A DNA stretch of 64,000 nucleotides from Microbacterium sp. EYE_78 (GTDB lineage: Bacteria; Actinomycetota; Actinomycetes; Actinomycetales; Microbacteriaceae), in contig NZ_JAHXMY010000002.1 of assembly GCF_023149035.1 (NCBI RefSeq), forward strand, positions 248,001 through 312,000, read 5' to 3'. The position numbers and the translations under genes were made by a program. The stretch's first letter is position 1; each line of letters begins with the position of its first letter. The notes under the pieces were generated by a model that was given only the letters and a program-made list of their open reading frames with translations, ran no database searches and was not told where the DNA came from. Of this stretch, positions 22,915-30,046 are shown piece after piece.

Positions 22915-24501
22915 ATGGACGATAAGTCGGCAAGTGATCGCGTCGCAGATCGACCGAGAGCGGCTATCTACGCGCGCATTTCGGCAGACCGGGACGGCGA
23001 CGGGCTCGGCGTCGAGCGTCAGGTCGCTGACTGCCAGGCACTGGCCGACCGTCTCGGGTGGGACGCCGTGGCGATCTACATCGATAACAACATCTCCGCC
23101 GCCTCGGGAAAGGTGCGCCCGGAGTACCGCCGGATGCTGGACGACGTGCGCGCGGGGCGCGTCGACGCGATCCTCGCGTGGCACACCGACCGTCTGCACC
23201 GCCGTCCGGTTGAGCTCGAAGAGTTCATCGGCGTGGCGGAGGCTCACAGGTTGCTCATCCAGACGGTGAAGGCGGGAACGGTCGATCTCTCGACACCTTC
23301 GGGCCAGATGGTTGCTCGGATGCTCGGTGCCGCCGCCCGCCACGAGGTCGATCAGACGCGCACGCGCATCGCGGCACAGAAACTCAGAGCCGCACAGGCG
23401 GGGGAGTACCGCGGCGGTCCGCGCCCCTTCGGCTATGAGAAGGACGGGATGAGAGTGCGCGAGCCCGAAGCGGCAATGGTCCTCGAGGCCACCCGGGCAG
23501 TTCTCGCCGGGCGTTCGCTCCGCGGCATCGCGACTGAATGGAATGAAGCAGGCAAGCAGGCTAGGCGTCGCCGGTTCGTCCGAGATGACGCTGGCCAGAA
23601 GGTCCGCGACGAGCGGGGTCGGACGTTGACGCGCATTGAGAAGAAGGAGTGGACTGCGCTCACCGTGCGCGAACTGCTCCTGCGCCCTCGGAATGCGGGC
23701 ATCCTGGCCCACGGCATGCCCGATCGAAAGGCCTCGGACGCGACCGTCTCGCGGCAGCGGGGGTACGAGGAACTGGGTGCGGCGAAGTGGCCGGCGATCG
23801 TTCCGGAGGATGAGTGGCGCGCCGTTGTCGCTCACCTCATGCAGTCCTCTCGCCGATCCTCCGATGGAGTTCGGGACCGCAAGCACCTCGGGAGCGGCCT
23901 CTACGTGTGCGGGGGTCGAGTCCTTAATGCTGACGGCAACGAGACATTCGATGAGGCTGGAGATCCGGTGGTGTGCGGCACGCTCATGCGCTCTGGCACG
24001 CATGGCGGCGGGCACGGTCACTATCGGTGTCGGCTGCCAGGCAAGGGGCACGTCATGGTCGTTCTCGAGAAGACCGATGAACTCGTGCGGCGGGAGGTGG
24101 CTGAACTCATTCGCGACCCGCGTGTGGTCGCTGCGCTGACGCCCGCGGCTCCGGATCTGACTGCCGACCGCGAGCGGCAGGCAACACTGAGAGCGCGTCT
24201 CGGTCGGTTCGAACGCGACTACATTGAGGGCAACATCGACGGAGCTCAGCGGAAGAAGGCTGAGACGGTCGTGCAGGCGGAGATCAACGAGATCGAGGCG
24301 AAGATCGCGGCGGCTGTCCGACGCTCGACGTCGTCGGACGTGCTTTCCGCCGTCGACCCTGGTCAAGCGTTCCTCGATGCGCCTCTCGACGTGCAGCGTT
24401 CGGTGGTCGCTTCAGTCGTGCGCGTTCAGATTGAGCCGAACATGCGCCGAGGGTCCGCGTGGACGGAGGCGCGTGTGAAGTTCAGCCCGAGTCTCGCGTA
24501 G
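22915..24501 (+). CDS. int: Large serine recombinase (integrase)
   Basis: 528 residues. The N-terminal resolvase domain carries the catalytic serine in RAAIYARIS (Ser23), with further conserved arginines in GLGVERQVADC and WHTDRLHRRPVELEEF. A recombinase domain follows, then a Zn beta-ribbon (LYVCGG, VVCGTLM, HYRCRL) and a coiled coil (about residues 420-460), the standard layout of large serine integrases such as phiC31 Int. It would integrate the element at the CTTC site. It starts 23 nt inside attL with no obvious Shine-Dalgarno, and its ATG overlaps the end of the short frame running in from the split host gene. Confidence 0.93.
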   Translation: MDDKSASDRVADRPRAAIYARISADRDGDGLGVERQVADCQALADRLGWDAVAIYIDNNISAASGKVRPEYRRMLDDVRAGRVDAILAWHTDRLHRRPVELEEFIGVAEAHRLLIQTVKAGTVDLSTPSGQMVARMLGAAARHEVDQTRTRIAAQKLRAAQAGEYRGGPRPFGYEKDGMRVREPEAAMVLEATRAVLAGRSLRGIATEWNEAGKQARRRRFVRDDAGQKVRDERGRTLTRIEKKEWTALTVRELLLRPRNAGILAHGMPDRKASDATVSRQRGYEELGAAKWPAIVPEDEWRAVVAHLMQSSRRSSDGVRDRKHLGSGLYVCGGRVLNADGNETFDEAGDPVVCGTLMRSGTHGGGHGHYRCRLPGKGHVMVVLEKTDELVRREVAELIRDPRVVAALTPAAPDLTADRERQATLRARLGRFERDYIEGNIDGAQRKKAETVVQAEINEIEAKIAAAVRRSTSSDVLSAVDPGQAFLDAPLDVQRSVVASVVRVQIEPNMRRGSAWTEARVKFSPSLA

Positions 24502-24896
24502 CTGTTCGAAATCTGGCATATGCGGGCTTCTCCGGCGTTCGTCAGCTCCGAGGTTCGGGGTGGATTTCCGATTCGTCAGAACGGCGGAGAAGGGCGCATT
24601 TGACGGACTTTCGAACTAGTGCAGGAACCCAATCACGCCGTAAACTAGACCTATCGGAAGGCGGGCCCAAGGCCACGCCGACCGGGTCGCTCGAGCTAGC
24701 CGTCGGACCTCTCGAAGCGGTCGAAGTAGGAGCCAACCCCGCGCACGGGGTGGGAGGCGAAAAGGACGGATCGAGCGCCCTCCGGTGGCGCATGCGGGAC
24801 TCACTCGAGCTCCCTGCGGTGCATGACTAGACGAATCGGCCAGTAGCGGCACAGCGACAGCCAAGACGTCGAACGAGCACCTCAGGGAGCTTTTTC
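24502..24896 (+). promoter_or_regulatory. Structured non-coding leader before the excisionase gene, with SD-occluding terminator-like hairpin
   Basis: 395 bp without a convincing gene. A TAAACT hexamer (24641-24646) is a possible -10. AGCTCCCTGCGGTGC (24808-24822) pairs with GCACCTCAGGGAGCT (24877-24891) at 14 of 15 positions across a 54-nt loop. The 3' arm contains the AGGGAG ribosome site of the next gene and is followed by TTTTTC and then the ATG at 24897. In that fold the ribosome site is sealed and the stem plus T5 looks like an intrinsic terminator. Other GC-rich short repeats (CCCCGCGCACGGGG near 24737) suggest more structure. I do not recognise a known RNA family. Confidence 0.6.
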
Positions 24897-25178
24897 ATGT
24901 CCTCCGATCCGATTACCGATACCCCGTCCGCACCTCGGCTTCTCGACCGCCGCAACACCGCGCTGCACTTCCAGGTGAACCCGGCGACCATCGACAACTG
25001 GCTCAGTCGTGGCTACATCAAGGCGTACCGCCTCGACTTCAGCCGCTCGCTGTTCTATGACCTCGATGAGATCGAGCGCGCATTGAAGCTGCGCGGCTCA
25101 AAGATGCGCGACGGACGCCGCCGCGGCACGAAGGGCCAGGTCGTCCGTCTCATCACCGCGAAGGTGAGCGCAGAGTGA
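24897..25178 (+). CDS. MerR/excisionase-like winged-HTH protein, candidate recombination directionality factor
   Basis: 93 residues. Residues about 15-62 show a MerR-like winged HTH, with RNTALHFQVNPATIDNWLSRG as helix-turn-helix and YRLDFSRSLFYDLDEIERAL as wing. A basic tail follows (KMRDGRRRGTKGQ). Small proteins of this type next to integrases are often excisionases or transcription regulators. As the first gene after int it is the best directionality-factor candidate here, though serine integrase RDFs are diverse and cannot be named from fold. Its AGGGAG ribosome site lies in a long hairpin. The stop overlaps the next GTG. Confidence 0.65.
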   Translation: MSSDPITDTPSAPRLLDRRNTALHFQVNPATIDNWLSRGYIKAYRLDFSRSLFYDLDEIERALKLRGSKMRDGRRRGTKGQVVRLITAKVSAE

Positions 25179-25294
25179 ACGCGCCCACCGAGGCGACGAC
25201 CACCCGGCCCCGACTCGTGCTCACCGACGAGCAGTGCCGCCGCGTTGCGGCGTTGCTCGCCTCGGTCACTCACAAGCCGAAGGGGAGGAAGTGA
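25175..25294 (+). CDS. Small hypothetical protein (39 aa)
   Basis: GTG overlaps the excisionase stop (GTGA), and the TGA at 25292-25294 overlaps the next ATG (TGATG). The peptide is basic with a predicted short amphipathic helix: LTDEQCRRVAALLASVTHK and a KGRK end. The tight overlaps on both sides argue that it is translated. AGGGGAGGAAG at its end serves as ribosome site for the next gene. No function is recognised. Confidence 0.5.
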   Translation: MNAPTEATTTRPRLVLTDEQCRRVAALLASVTHKPKGRK

Positions 25295-25410
25295 TGACCG
25301 AGCCAGAAGCCTTCGACAGCGAGGTATGGCGCCCCAGGCTCGAGGCTGCGATCGCGGCGCTTGAGGAGCTTCTGAATCGACCAATCATTAAGGAGTTGTC
25401 CGATGACTGA
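25294..25410 (+). CDS. Small hypothetical protein (38 aa)
   Basis: The ATG overlaps the previous stop by one base and is preceded by GGGGAGGAAG, a good ribosome site. The peptide is acidic and largely helical: EVWRPRLEAAIAALEELLNR. Its last 8 nt overlap the next gene. Part of a coupled run of four genes from 24897. No function is recognised. Confidence 0.5.
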   Translation: MTEPEAFDSEVWRPRLEAAIAALEELLNRPIIKELSDD

Positions 25411-26278
25411 GCAGTATCAGCTTGAACCGCTCGCGGTCCCCGCCGAGTTCGTCAGCACGCTCGGGGCCCTGGTCACGTGGCTGCGGCGGCTCGACGAGCC
25501 GTGGCGACCGCATCACGCTACCGACGTCTGGATCTCTGAGCTCAAGGCTGCGGGCGTACAGGCGAAGCATGCGACCGGCGCCTGGGCCGGTAAGTACCGC
25601 GCCGCGCTGCCGTTCGTGATCGAGCTTCCGTGTCCGTTCGACCATCGGACTGAGGACCGACGCGACTACGCGAAGGTGCGCCTGATTGTGGATGACGACG
25701 GGTGGGTCGGCCTCGATGCGGATTCGCCGTGCATGGAGTGTGACGCGGCCTCCCTCGAGACGTACCTGCTGACCTGTCCGCTCTGCGAGGTGGGTGATGA
25801 CAGCGACGACCACGACCCGGAGCATGAGGCGTTCTGCTGGGAAGACGGCGATCGTTCCATCCTTGCTCGCGTGCAGCACGAGATGAAGCGTCGGGCGGGG
25901 ATCGCTCGGGCTCGTGTGTGGGTCGAGCGCTACGAGGAGGCCGTCCACTACGCCCGCGCCGACGGGATGGACGTCGATCGTCGCGTTCGAACGAAGTTCG
26001 GCGATATCACGCGAGGCGAGTTCGAGCGCAGGTGGGCCCAGGAGCGGCTGGGGACCGGATGCGGCGCGCCGCTGGCTACGAAGGAGGCACCGTGGACGGT
26101 CGAACGCGCTGTCGATTGGCTCGACAGGCTGACGACCGAGGACGGGGCGCCGCTCGTCCTTCCTCGCGTCACGCAGAGGGAAGCGTTGAGGCTGACTGAG
26201 GGGATGGTGGGCAGACCTCCCAAGAATGTCCTCGAGAAGGCGCAGAGCGTTCGCAAGGCTCGGAGCACAGGAGACTAA
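25403..26278 (+). CDS. Hypothetical Cys-cluster protein of the integrative element
   Basis: 291 residues, start ATG 25403 with AAGGAG upstream inside the previous gene. The N-terminal half looks like a compact alpha/beta domain. A Cys cluster follows (ELPCPFDH, CMECD, CPLCEV, then HEAFCW), consistent with one or two zinc knuckles, and then helices including an RVWVERYEEAVHYA segment. The C-terminus, VGRPPKNVLEKAQSVRKAR, is basic. No family is recognised. The CxxC pairs and a basic tail suggest nucleic-acid binding, possibly replication or regulation of the element. A long hairpin follows its stop. Confidence 0.7.
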   Translation: MTEQYQLEPLAVPAEFVSTLGALVTWLRRLDEPWRPHHATDVWISELKAAGVQAKHATGAWAGKYRAALPFVIELPCPFDHRTEDRRDYAKVRLIVDDDGWVGLDADSPCMECDAASLETYLLTCPLCEVGDDSDDHDPEHEAFCWEDGDRSILARVQHEMKRRAGIARARVWVERYEEAVHYARADGMDVDRRVRTKFGDITRGEFERRWAQERLGTGCGAPLATKEAPWTVERAVDWLDRLTTEDGAPLVLPRVTQREALRLTEGMVGRPPKNVLEKAQSVRKARSTGD

Positions 26279-26284
26279 CGCCCC

Positions 26285-26345
26285 GCACTGACCTGCTTCC
26301 TGCCCCTTCTTGTACTACGTACAAGGGGGCAGGGCAGGTCAGTGC
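26285..26345. terminator. Long hairpin between convergent element genes
   Basis: GCACTGACCTGC (26285-26296) and GCAGGTCAGTGC (26334-26345) are perfectly complementary. The inner part pairs further with small bulges down to CTTGTAC-TAC-GTACAAG at the tip. It probably terminates the rightward operon and the leftward 67-aa gene. No T tract is present. Confidence 0.65.
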
Positions 26346-26383
26346 AGGGCAACGTCTCCAGCACTCCGAGGCCGTAGCCGGGG

Positions 26384-26587
26384 CTAGCGCGACAGCGAAT
26401 AGGCGCCCGTCGCCACGAGCGCGGCCACCCGTCGTCGGCCCGCATCGCGGATCGCCTGTTGGCGTGCGGTGAGTGACGACTGCGCTTCCTTGATCTCTCG
26501 TACGGCAGTCACGATCACGTTCTGCGACCGCGGGTTCGCCCCTGCCGTCATGGACATCGTCTTGGCGTTCATCTGCTGAGTGGTCAT
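26384..26587 (-). CDS. Small hypothetical protein (67 aa)
   Basis: 67 residues, start ATG with GAGGAGCC about 6 nt upstream on the minus strand. Polar and helical: AVREIKEAQSSLTARQQAIRD with an Arg-rich patch (AGRRRV), then a hydrophobic end. It is divergent from the 121-aa gene, with an inverted-repeat region between them, so it could be a small DNA-binding regulator. No family is recognised. Confidence 0.5.
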   Translation of the reverse strand: MTTQQMNAKTMSMTAGANPRSQNVIVTAVREIKEAQSSLTARQQAIRDAGRRRVAALVATGAYSLSR

Positions 26588-26632
26588 CTCAAGGCTCCTC
26601 GCTCGTTCTCATTTCCATTCAAACGCATACAT

Positions 26633-26665
26633 ACGTAGTACGCTAGTGACCTAGACGTACTGCGT
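26633..26665. promoter_or_regulatory. Dyad-symmetric candidate operator between divergent element genes
   Basis: ACGTAGTACGCTAG (26633-26646), TGAC, then CTAGACGTACTGCGT (26651-26665) form an inverted repeat with one mismatch and one extra base. The sequence TACGTAGTAC is the reverse complement of GTACTACGTA in the tip of the hairpin at 26285-26345. AT content here is higher than in neighbouring genes. A repressor site for the divergent pair is likely; the protein is unknown. Confidence 0.5.
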
Positions 26666-26715
26666 CCTCCAGATGCCGCTGGACCTTGGGCCGGGCACGA
26701 GCCGATTGGCCTGCC

Positions 26716-27081
26716 ATGATCCCTGCGAGTCCGACGACCACCACCCCTTCACCCATCCGCCGCTCCTGGTCCAGGCTCGAGCAGCTGGCCGCGGAACGGC
26801 GCCTGATCCTCAAGACGCTCCGCGTGCGCTGCTCGAACAACCAGCACAGGACCGTTGCGGTGGGCATCCCGTGCGAGGAGCCAACTGATGCCCATCCCTG
26901 GGGGCGCGTGTGCTTCGAGCGGATCGCGCTCGAAATCGACACTCGCGAGGAACGCGCCAATCTCGAGCGGCAACGGGGTGCGCGAGAGGCGAAGGCTGCG
27001 AGCCAGCGCCGCCGCGTCCGGCGACGCATTCGAGCGATGCACGACGTGCACGCCGCGTCGGTGGTGACCACGGATGCCTAA
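26716..27081 (+). CDS. Small basic hypothetical protein of the element
   Basis: 121 residues from the ATG at 26716; a TTG at 26686 is a less likely alternative. The N-terminus is Thr/Pro-rich (PASPTTTTPSPI). A central domain contains RLEQLAAERRLILKTLRVRC and CEEPTDAHPWGRVC, with two to three Cys and a His. The C-terminal segment is strongly basic and helical (ASQRRRVRRRIRAMHD). This suggests a nucleic-acid-binding protein. It overlaps the next gene by 8 bp. No family is recognised. Confidence 0.5.
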   Translation: MIPASPTTTTPSPIRRSWSRLEQLAAERRLILKTLRVRCSNNQHRTVAVGIPCEEPTDAHPWGRVCFERIALEIDTREERANLERQRGAREAKAASQRRRVRRRIRAMHDVHAASVVTTDA

Positions 27082-27352
27082 GCGCTTCGGGCTCGTCTCA
27101 CACATTCCCGCCTCGCACGCCGCCACCGTGAGGGCAGAAATTCTCCGAACCCCGCGCTCGCGATCGGAGCCTCCTGCCGCTCCCGCAGCGCCCGCGCCAG
27201 CACCGGAGGCATCGCCGGCGGTCGATGTGAGAAACCGGACGCAGCAGATGACGCTCCAACGGCGGGCGTCCGCTGAGTACGCGCGTCAGGTGCGAAGTCA
27301 CATTGCGCGGTTTCAGGCGCAGGAGGACGCAGCACGAGCGAGGAGACGATGA
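27074..27352 (+). CDS. Small Ala/Pro-rich hypothetical protein (92 aa)
   Basis: The ATG overlaps the upstream stop by 8 bp, and its own stop overlaps the following ATG (ATGATG). A central Pro/Ala linker (PPAAPAAPAPAPEA) is followed by a basic amphipathic helix (RASAEYARQVRSHIARFQAQ). No family recognised. The genetic coupling suggests joint action with its neighbours. Confidence 0.45.
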   Translation: MPKRFGLVSHIPASHAATVRAEILRTPRSRSEPPAAPAAPAPAPEASPAVDVRNRTQQMTLQRRASAEYARQVRSHIARFQAQEDAARARRR

Positions 27353-28275
27353 TGGGGCTACTGAGCAGACCGGCTTCTGAAATTGCTCCGGAGGTGTCCG
27401 GATTCTTGGCCTGCCTGGCGTGCGGGGTGCACACATTGGTACGCCCAGGCCGGGTTGAGGAAGTAGAAGTTGCACTTTTGACCAGCACTGGGGTGCCGGA
27501 GGTCTACACGGTGACGGTGACCCGGTGTGACCAGTGCCGTTCGATCCTTGAGGCGGCCGACAACCTGCTGATGGCGATGCCCGAGGTTCGTCAGCGGATT
27601 GGTTCACGCGAGATTGCGCAGCACCGCGTGAGCGCCGCGCTCTACGCGCTCGATGCGCTTGGGGTGAAGGATGCTGGGACGATCGACCGGCTCACCGCGA
27701 CCGCACGCGATATCCGGATGCTGATCGCAGGGATGACGAGTGTTGGGGTGGCGACTATGTGGGTGCGTCGCTACTCGCCCTTCAAGGCGGCAACCTCGAA
27801 GGCCTCGGGAAGTGGACGATGGGCACATGTCGGAGAGGCGGCGCGCCAGGAACTTCGCGACGCCTACGTTGCACTGATGGCGCAGCGCGTGGACACACCC
27901 ATCCCAATCTCGCCGCCGGAGGGTTATGTCGCCTGCATGCTTTGCGGCGTCGGCGCGTTCCGGGCACCGCGTAGCGCTGCCGACAGCCTGTGGATGGAAC
28001 AAAGTGCGAGCGCTCGTAGCCTCGGCGGGGCGCCATCTTCAGAACTGATCTACGGCGTGACCTGCCCACCGTGCTCGCACGCAATTTGGGTTGTCGGGGC
28101 AGTGGGGGAGCCCGCCATGTCTCGGGCTGTCGTGAAGCATTTGGGTATGGAGAGAGTCAACCTAGGAATGCTGGAACTCGAGAACCTCCGGGGTTGGGCT
28201 GCCCTCGGGTACGCTGCAAAGCCGAACCGCGACCCGTGGGCTCATTTGAGCTTTGCTCGACTTCGTGAGGCGTAG
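27349..28275 (+). CDS. Hypothetical protein with four CxxC motifs (two zinc-ribbon-like units)
   Basis: 308 residues. Two similar units are visible. The first has FLACLACGVHTLVRPGR and later RCDQCRS; the second has YVACMLCGVGAFRAP and later TCPPCSHAI. Each CxxC...CxxC pair is typical of a treble-clef or zinc-ribbon fold, so the protein seems to contain a duplicated zinc domain with an intervening helical region (about residues 75-170). No family is recognised. It ends the rightward operon of the element and may be a DNA- or RNA-binding factor. An ATG at 27352 is an equally good start. Confidence 0.65.
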   Translation: MMGLLSRPASEIAPEVSGFLACLACGVHTLVRPGRVEEVEVALLTSTGVPEVYTVTVTRCDQCRSILEAADNLLMAMPEVRQRIGSREIAQHRVSAALYALDALGVKDAGTIDRLTATARDIRMLIAGMTSVGVATMWVRRYSPFKAATSKASGSGRWAHVGEAARQELRDAYVALMAQRVDTPIPISPPEGYVACMLCGVGAFRAPRSAADSLWMEQSASARSLGGAPSSELIYGVTCPPCSHAIWVVGAVGEPAMSRAVVKHLGMERVNLGMLELENLRGWAALGYAAKPNRDPWAHLSFARLREA

Positions 28276-28289
28276 CGGATCTCAACGCC

Positions 28290-29114
28290 CTAGAGTCCGT
28301 CGTTCGCATAGTAGGCGGCGCGCTCGCTTGGCAGGGTGTATCCATTCCTCCCCGCGACCTTCCAGAAGGTGTCCTCACCGAGGACATGGAAGTACAAGTT
28401 GGTGAGAGTGTCGGGAAACACCTTCAACCCAGCACCACCGATGGTGTTCAGGGCATTGCGGTGCAGCAACGGAAGAAGAGATGGAACCAGCTGCATGCCG
28501 TAGCGGTTACCCGCGCAAGCCGCGGTAACAGCTCCGACCACGAGGTCTGCCAACTGCAGATGCTCGTGGTGGTGTGAGGGCGCAGTCAAGATTGGGAGGA
28601 CGATGGCGTCGGGGTCGACGTACTCCGTGCCGTAGTTCGTGAGGGTCAGCGTCTCGGCGATCCACGTGTCTTCCGCTCGATGATCGCCCCCAGGCTTGTC
28701 AAAGACGACAACGCCCATGTGCGTGCGTTCGAGCGCACCGACGATCCTCTCGTAGAGATACTTCAGGACCTGAGCCTCCGCCTGCCGGCCCTGCACCGTC
28801 GTCCTTCCGAGATCGAACACGACTACGACCGCTTTGCCGCCGTGCTCCGCGGCCAGTTCTAGCGTTCGCCTTCGGACCTCATCTTGCAGTCCCGGCTCGT
28901 CGCGTTGGCGGAAGTAGTTTGCTGCTCCGGCTGGCATCGACCACTTGAGCTCAACATCAGCGGGTATCGAATGCGCGCTACGCAGATCGCTCATTCCTTG
29001 CGAGAAAGGGCGAAGCTGGTCCTCTGGGAACACAACCGCCCCTAGCGCTAGGAGCTGCCCCATGCCATCGCGCAGGCCCCTCTGCTTAGTGTCGTCAGCG
29101 AATGCGAAGTGCAT
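28290..29114 (-). CDS. DUF3800 domain protein (RNase H-like fold, predicted nuclease)
   Basis: 274 residues. DUF3800 features are visible: an N-terminal acidic motif FADDTKQRG where the family often has DES, ELKWS around residue 58, central beta strands VVVVFDLG and GVVVFDKPGGDHR, and the C-terminal HLQLADLVVGAV. The family is predicted to have an RNase H-like catalytic core and often occurs in mobile and defence loci. It is last in a leftward operon, 15 bp after the AbiTii gene. A nuclease effector role is inferred, not shown. Confidence 0.8.
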   Translation of the reverse strand: MHFAFADDTKQRGLRDGMGQLLALGAVVFPEDQLRPFSQGMSDLRSAHSIPADVELKWSMPAGAANYFRQRDEPGLQDEVRRRTLELAAEHGGKAVVVVFDLGRTTVQGRQAEAQVLKYLYERIVGALERTHMGVVVFDKPGGDHRAEDTWIAETLTLTNYGTEYVDPDAIVLPILTAPSHHHEHLQLADLVVGAVTAACAGNRYGMQLVPSLLPLLHRNALNTIGGAGLKVFPDTLTNLYFHVLGEDTFWKVAGRNGYTLPSERAAYYANDGL

Positions 29115-29129
29115 GGTCGCGATCCTCCC

Positions 29130-30011
29130 TCAAAGTCCAAGGAAGGCTGAGGTCGCTTCAATCAAACCGGTCGCCGCAGCGTTCGAAGCGACGCCTCCGG
29201 CGAGCGAGATCGCCCCATCTCTCACGCGCTCCAGAAACCCTCGTACCCGGGTGCTCTCAAGCGAACGCTCTTCCTGCACGATGGACACGAACTCATTCGC
29301 ATCTCTGTCGGTCAATCCGAGTTGAACTGCGACTTTGCGCAGCGCCTCGACGTCACCGATCGCGACGGCGGCCTCCTGGGTGATATCCCGCCCCGTCGCG
29401 ATGTTGTTGCCGTTCCCGTAGATGTTTTGCTTGACGTTGAACACCACTGTCGAAACGGCGGGTGACTCGATCGTTGGACCGCCAGCGCTCCCGGCCTGGG
29501 GATCCACTGACTGAAGATCAAGCGCGAGGTCCAGGGCTTTCGTCCGGATGATGTCGAGAATCCCGCGGAGCATCTCACGCGGGAGGACATTGTGTGCTGA
29601 GTAGAGGAAATGAAACTCGAGCCGAAAAATCCCGCTCTTCTCGTAGCGTTGGATGTCGAAGGGTGTCCACGACCTACCCGGATCTTCGTCCATCTCGGAT
29701 AGGCCTTGTATCTGCGACAGAGGCTCCCGCAGATTGACTTGCCACAAGTCCTCCATGCCAGCGGGCGGGACCAACGGATACGGCGTGAAAGTGCGCATAG
29801 GCCCGGAATATTGACCAATGACGTTCGTCTTCCGGATTCTGTAGTCAGGCAGCGGAGCGTCCTCCGGATAGCCGCTGAGTTCGTAGTCGACCCACCGCAA
29901 TACATCGACTGCACCCAGCCGATGCGCGACGACCTTCACCTTCCGGAGTAGATCGGCCGTGCTTACCTCAGCGCTAGTGCTCGCCTCGATGATGTCGTCA
30001 AGAACAGTCAC
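29130..30011 (-). CDS. AbiTii-domain protein (abortive-infection type)
   Basis: 293 residues. The N-terminal ~190 residues match the AbiTii pattern: LDDIIEASTSAEVSTADLLRKVKVVAHRLGA, then WVDYELSGYPED and LPDYRIRKTNVIGQYSGP. A low-complexity Asn/Gly linker (NVKQNIYGNGNNIATGRD) leads to a C-terminal helical region ending in a hydrophobic stretch (SLAGGVASNAAATGLIEATSA). AbiTii is named for lactococcal phage abortive infection and recurs in conflict systems; its biochemistry is unknown to me. It sits between a membrane coiled-coil gene (35 bp upstream) and DUF3800 (15 bp downstream), one likely operon. Confidence 0.8.
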   Translation of the reverse strand: MTVLDDIIEASTSAEVSTADLLRKVKVVAHRLGAVDVLRWVDYELSGYPEDAPLPDYRIRKTNVIGQYSGPMRTFTPYPLVPPAGMEDLWQVNLREPLSQIQGLSEMDEDPGRSWTPFDIQRYEKSGIFRLEFHFLYSAHNVLPREMLRGILDIIRTKALDLALDLQSVDPQAGSAGGPTIESPAVSTVVFNVKQNIYGNGNNIATGRDITQEAAVAIGDVEALRKVAVQLGLTDRDANEFVSIVQEERSLESTRVRGFLERVRDGAISLAGGVASNAAATGLIEATSAFLGL

Positions 30012-30046
30012 GAGGTCAAGCTACACGGCGGGAAAGTCACGACTCA

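Noticed and set aside
24459..24830. 123-codon frame overlapping the end of int and running into the hairpin
   Set aside because: No ribosome site, no domain, and it would cover the structured leader of the excisionase candidate.
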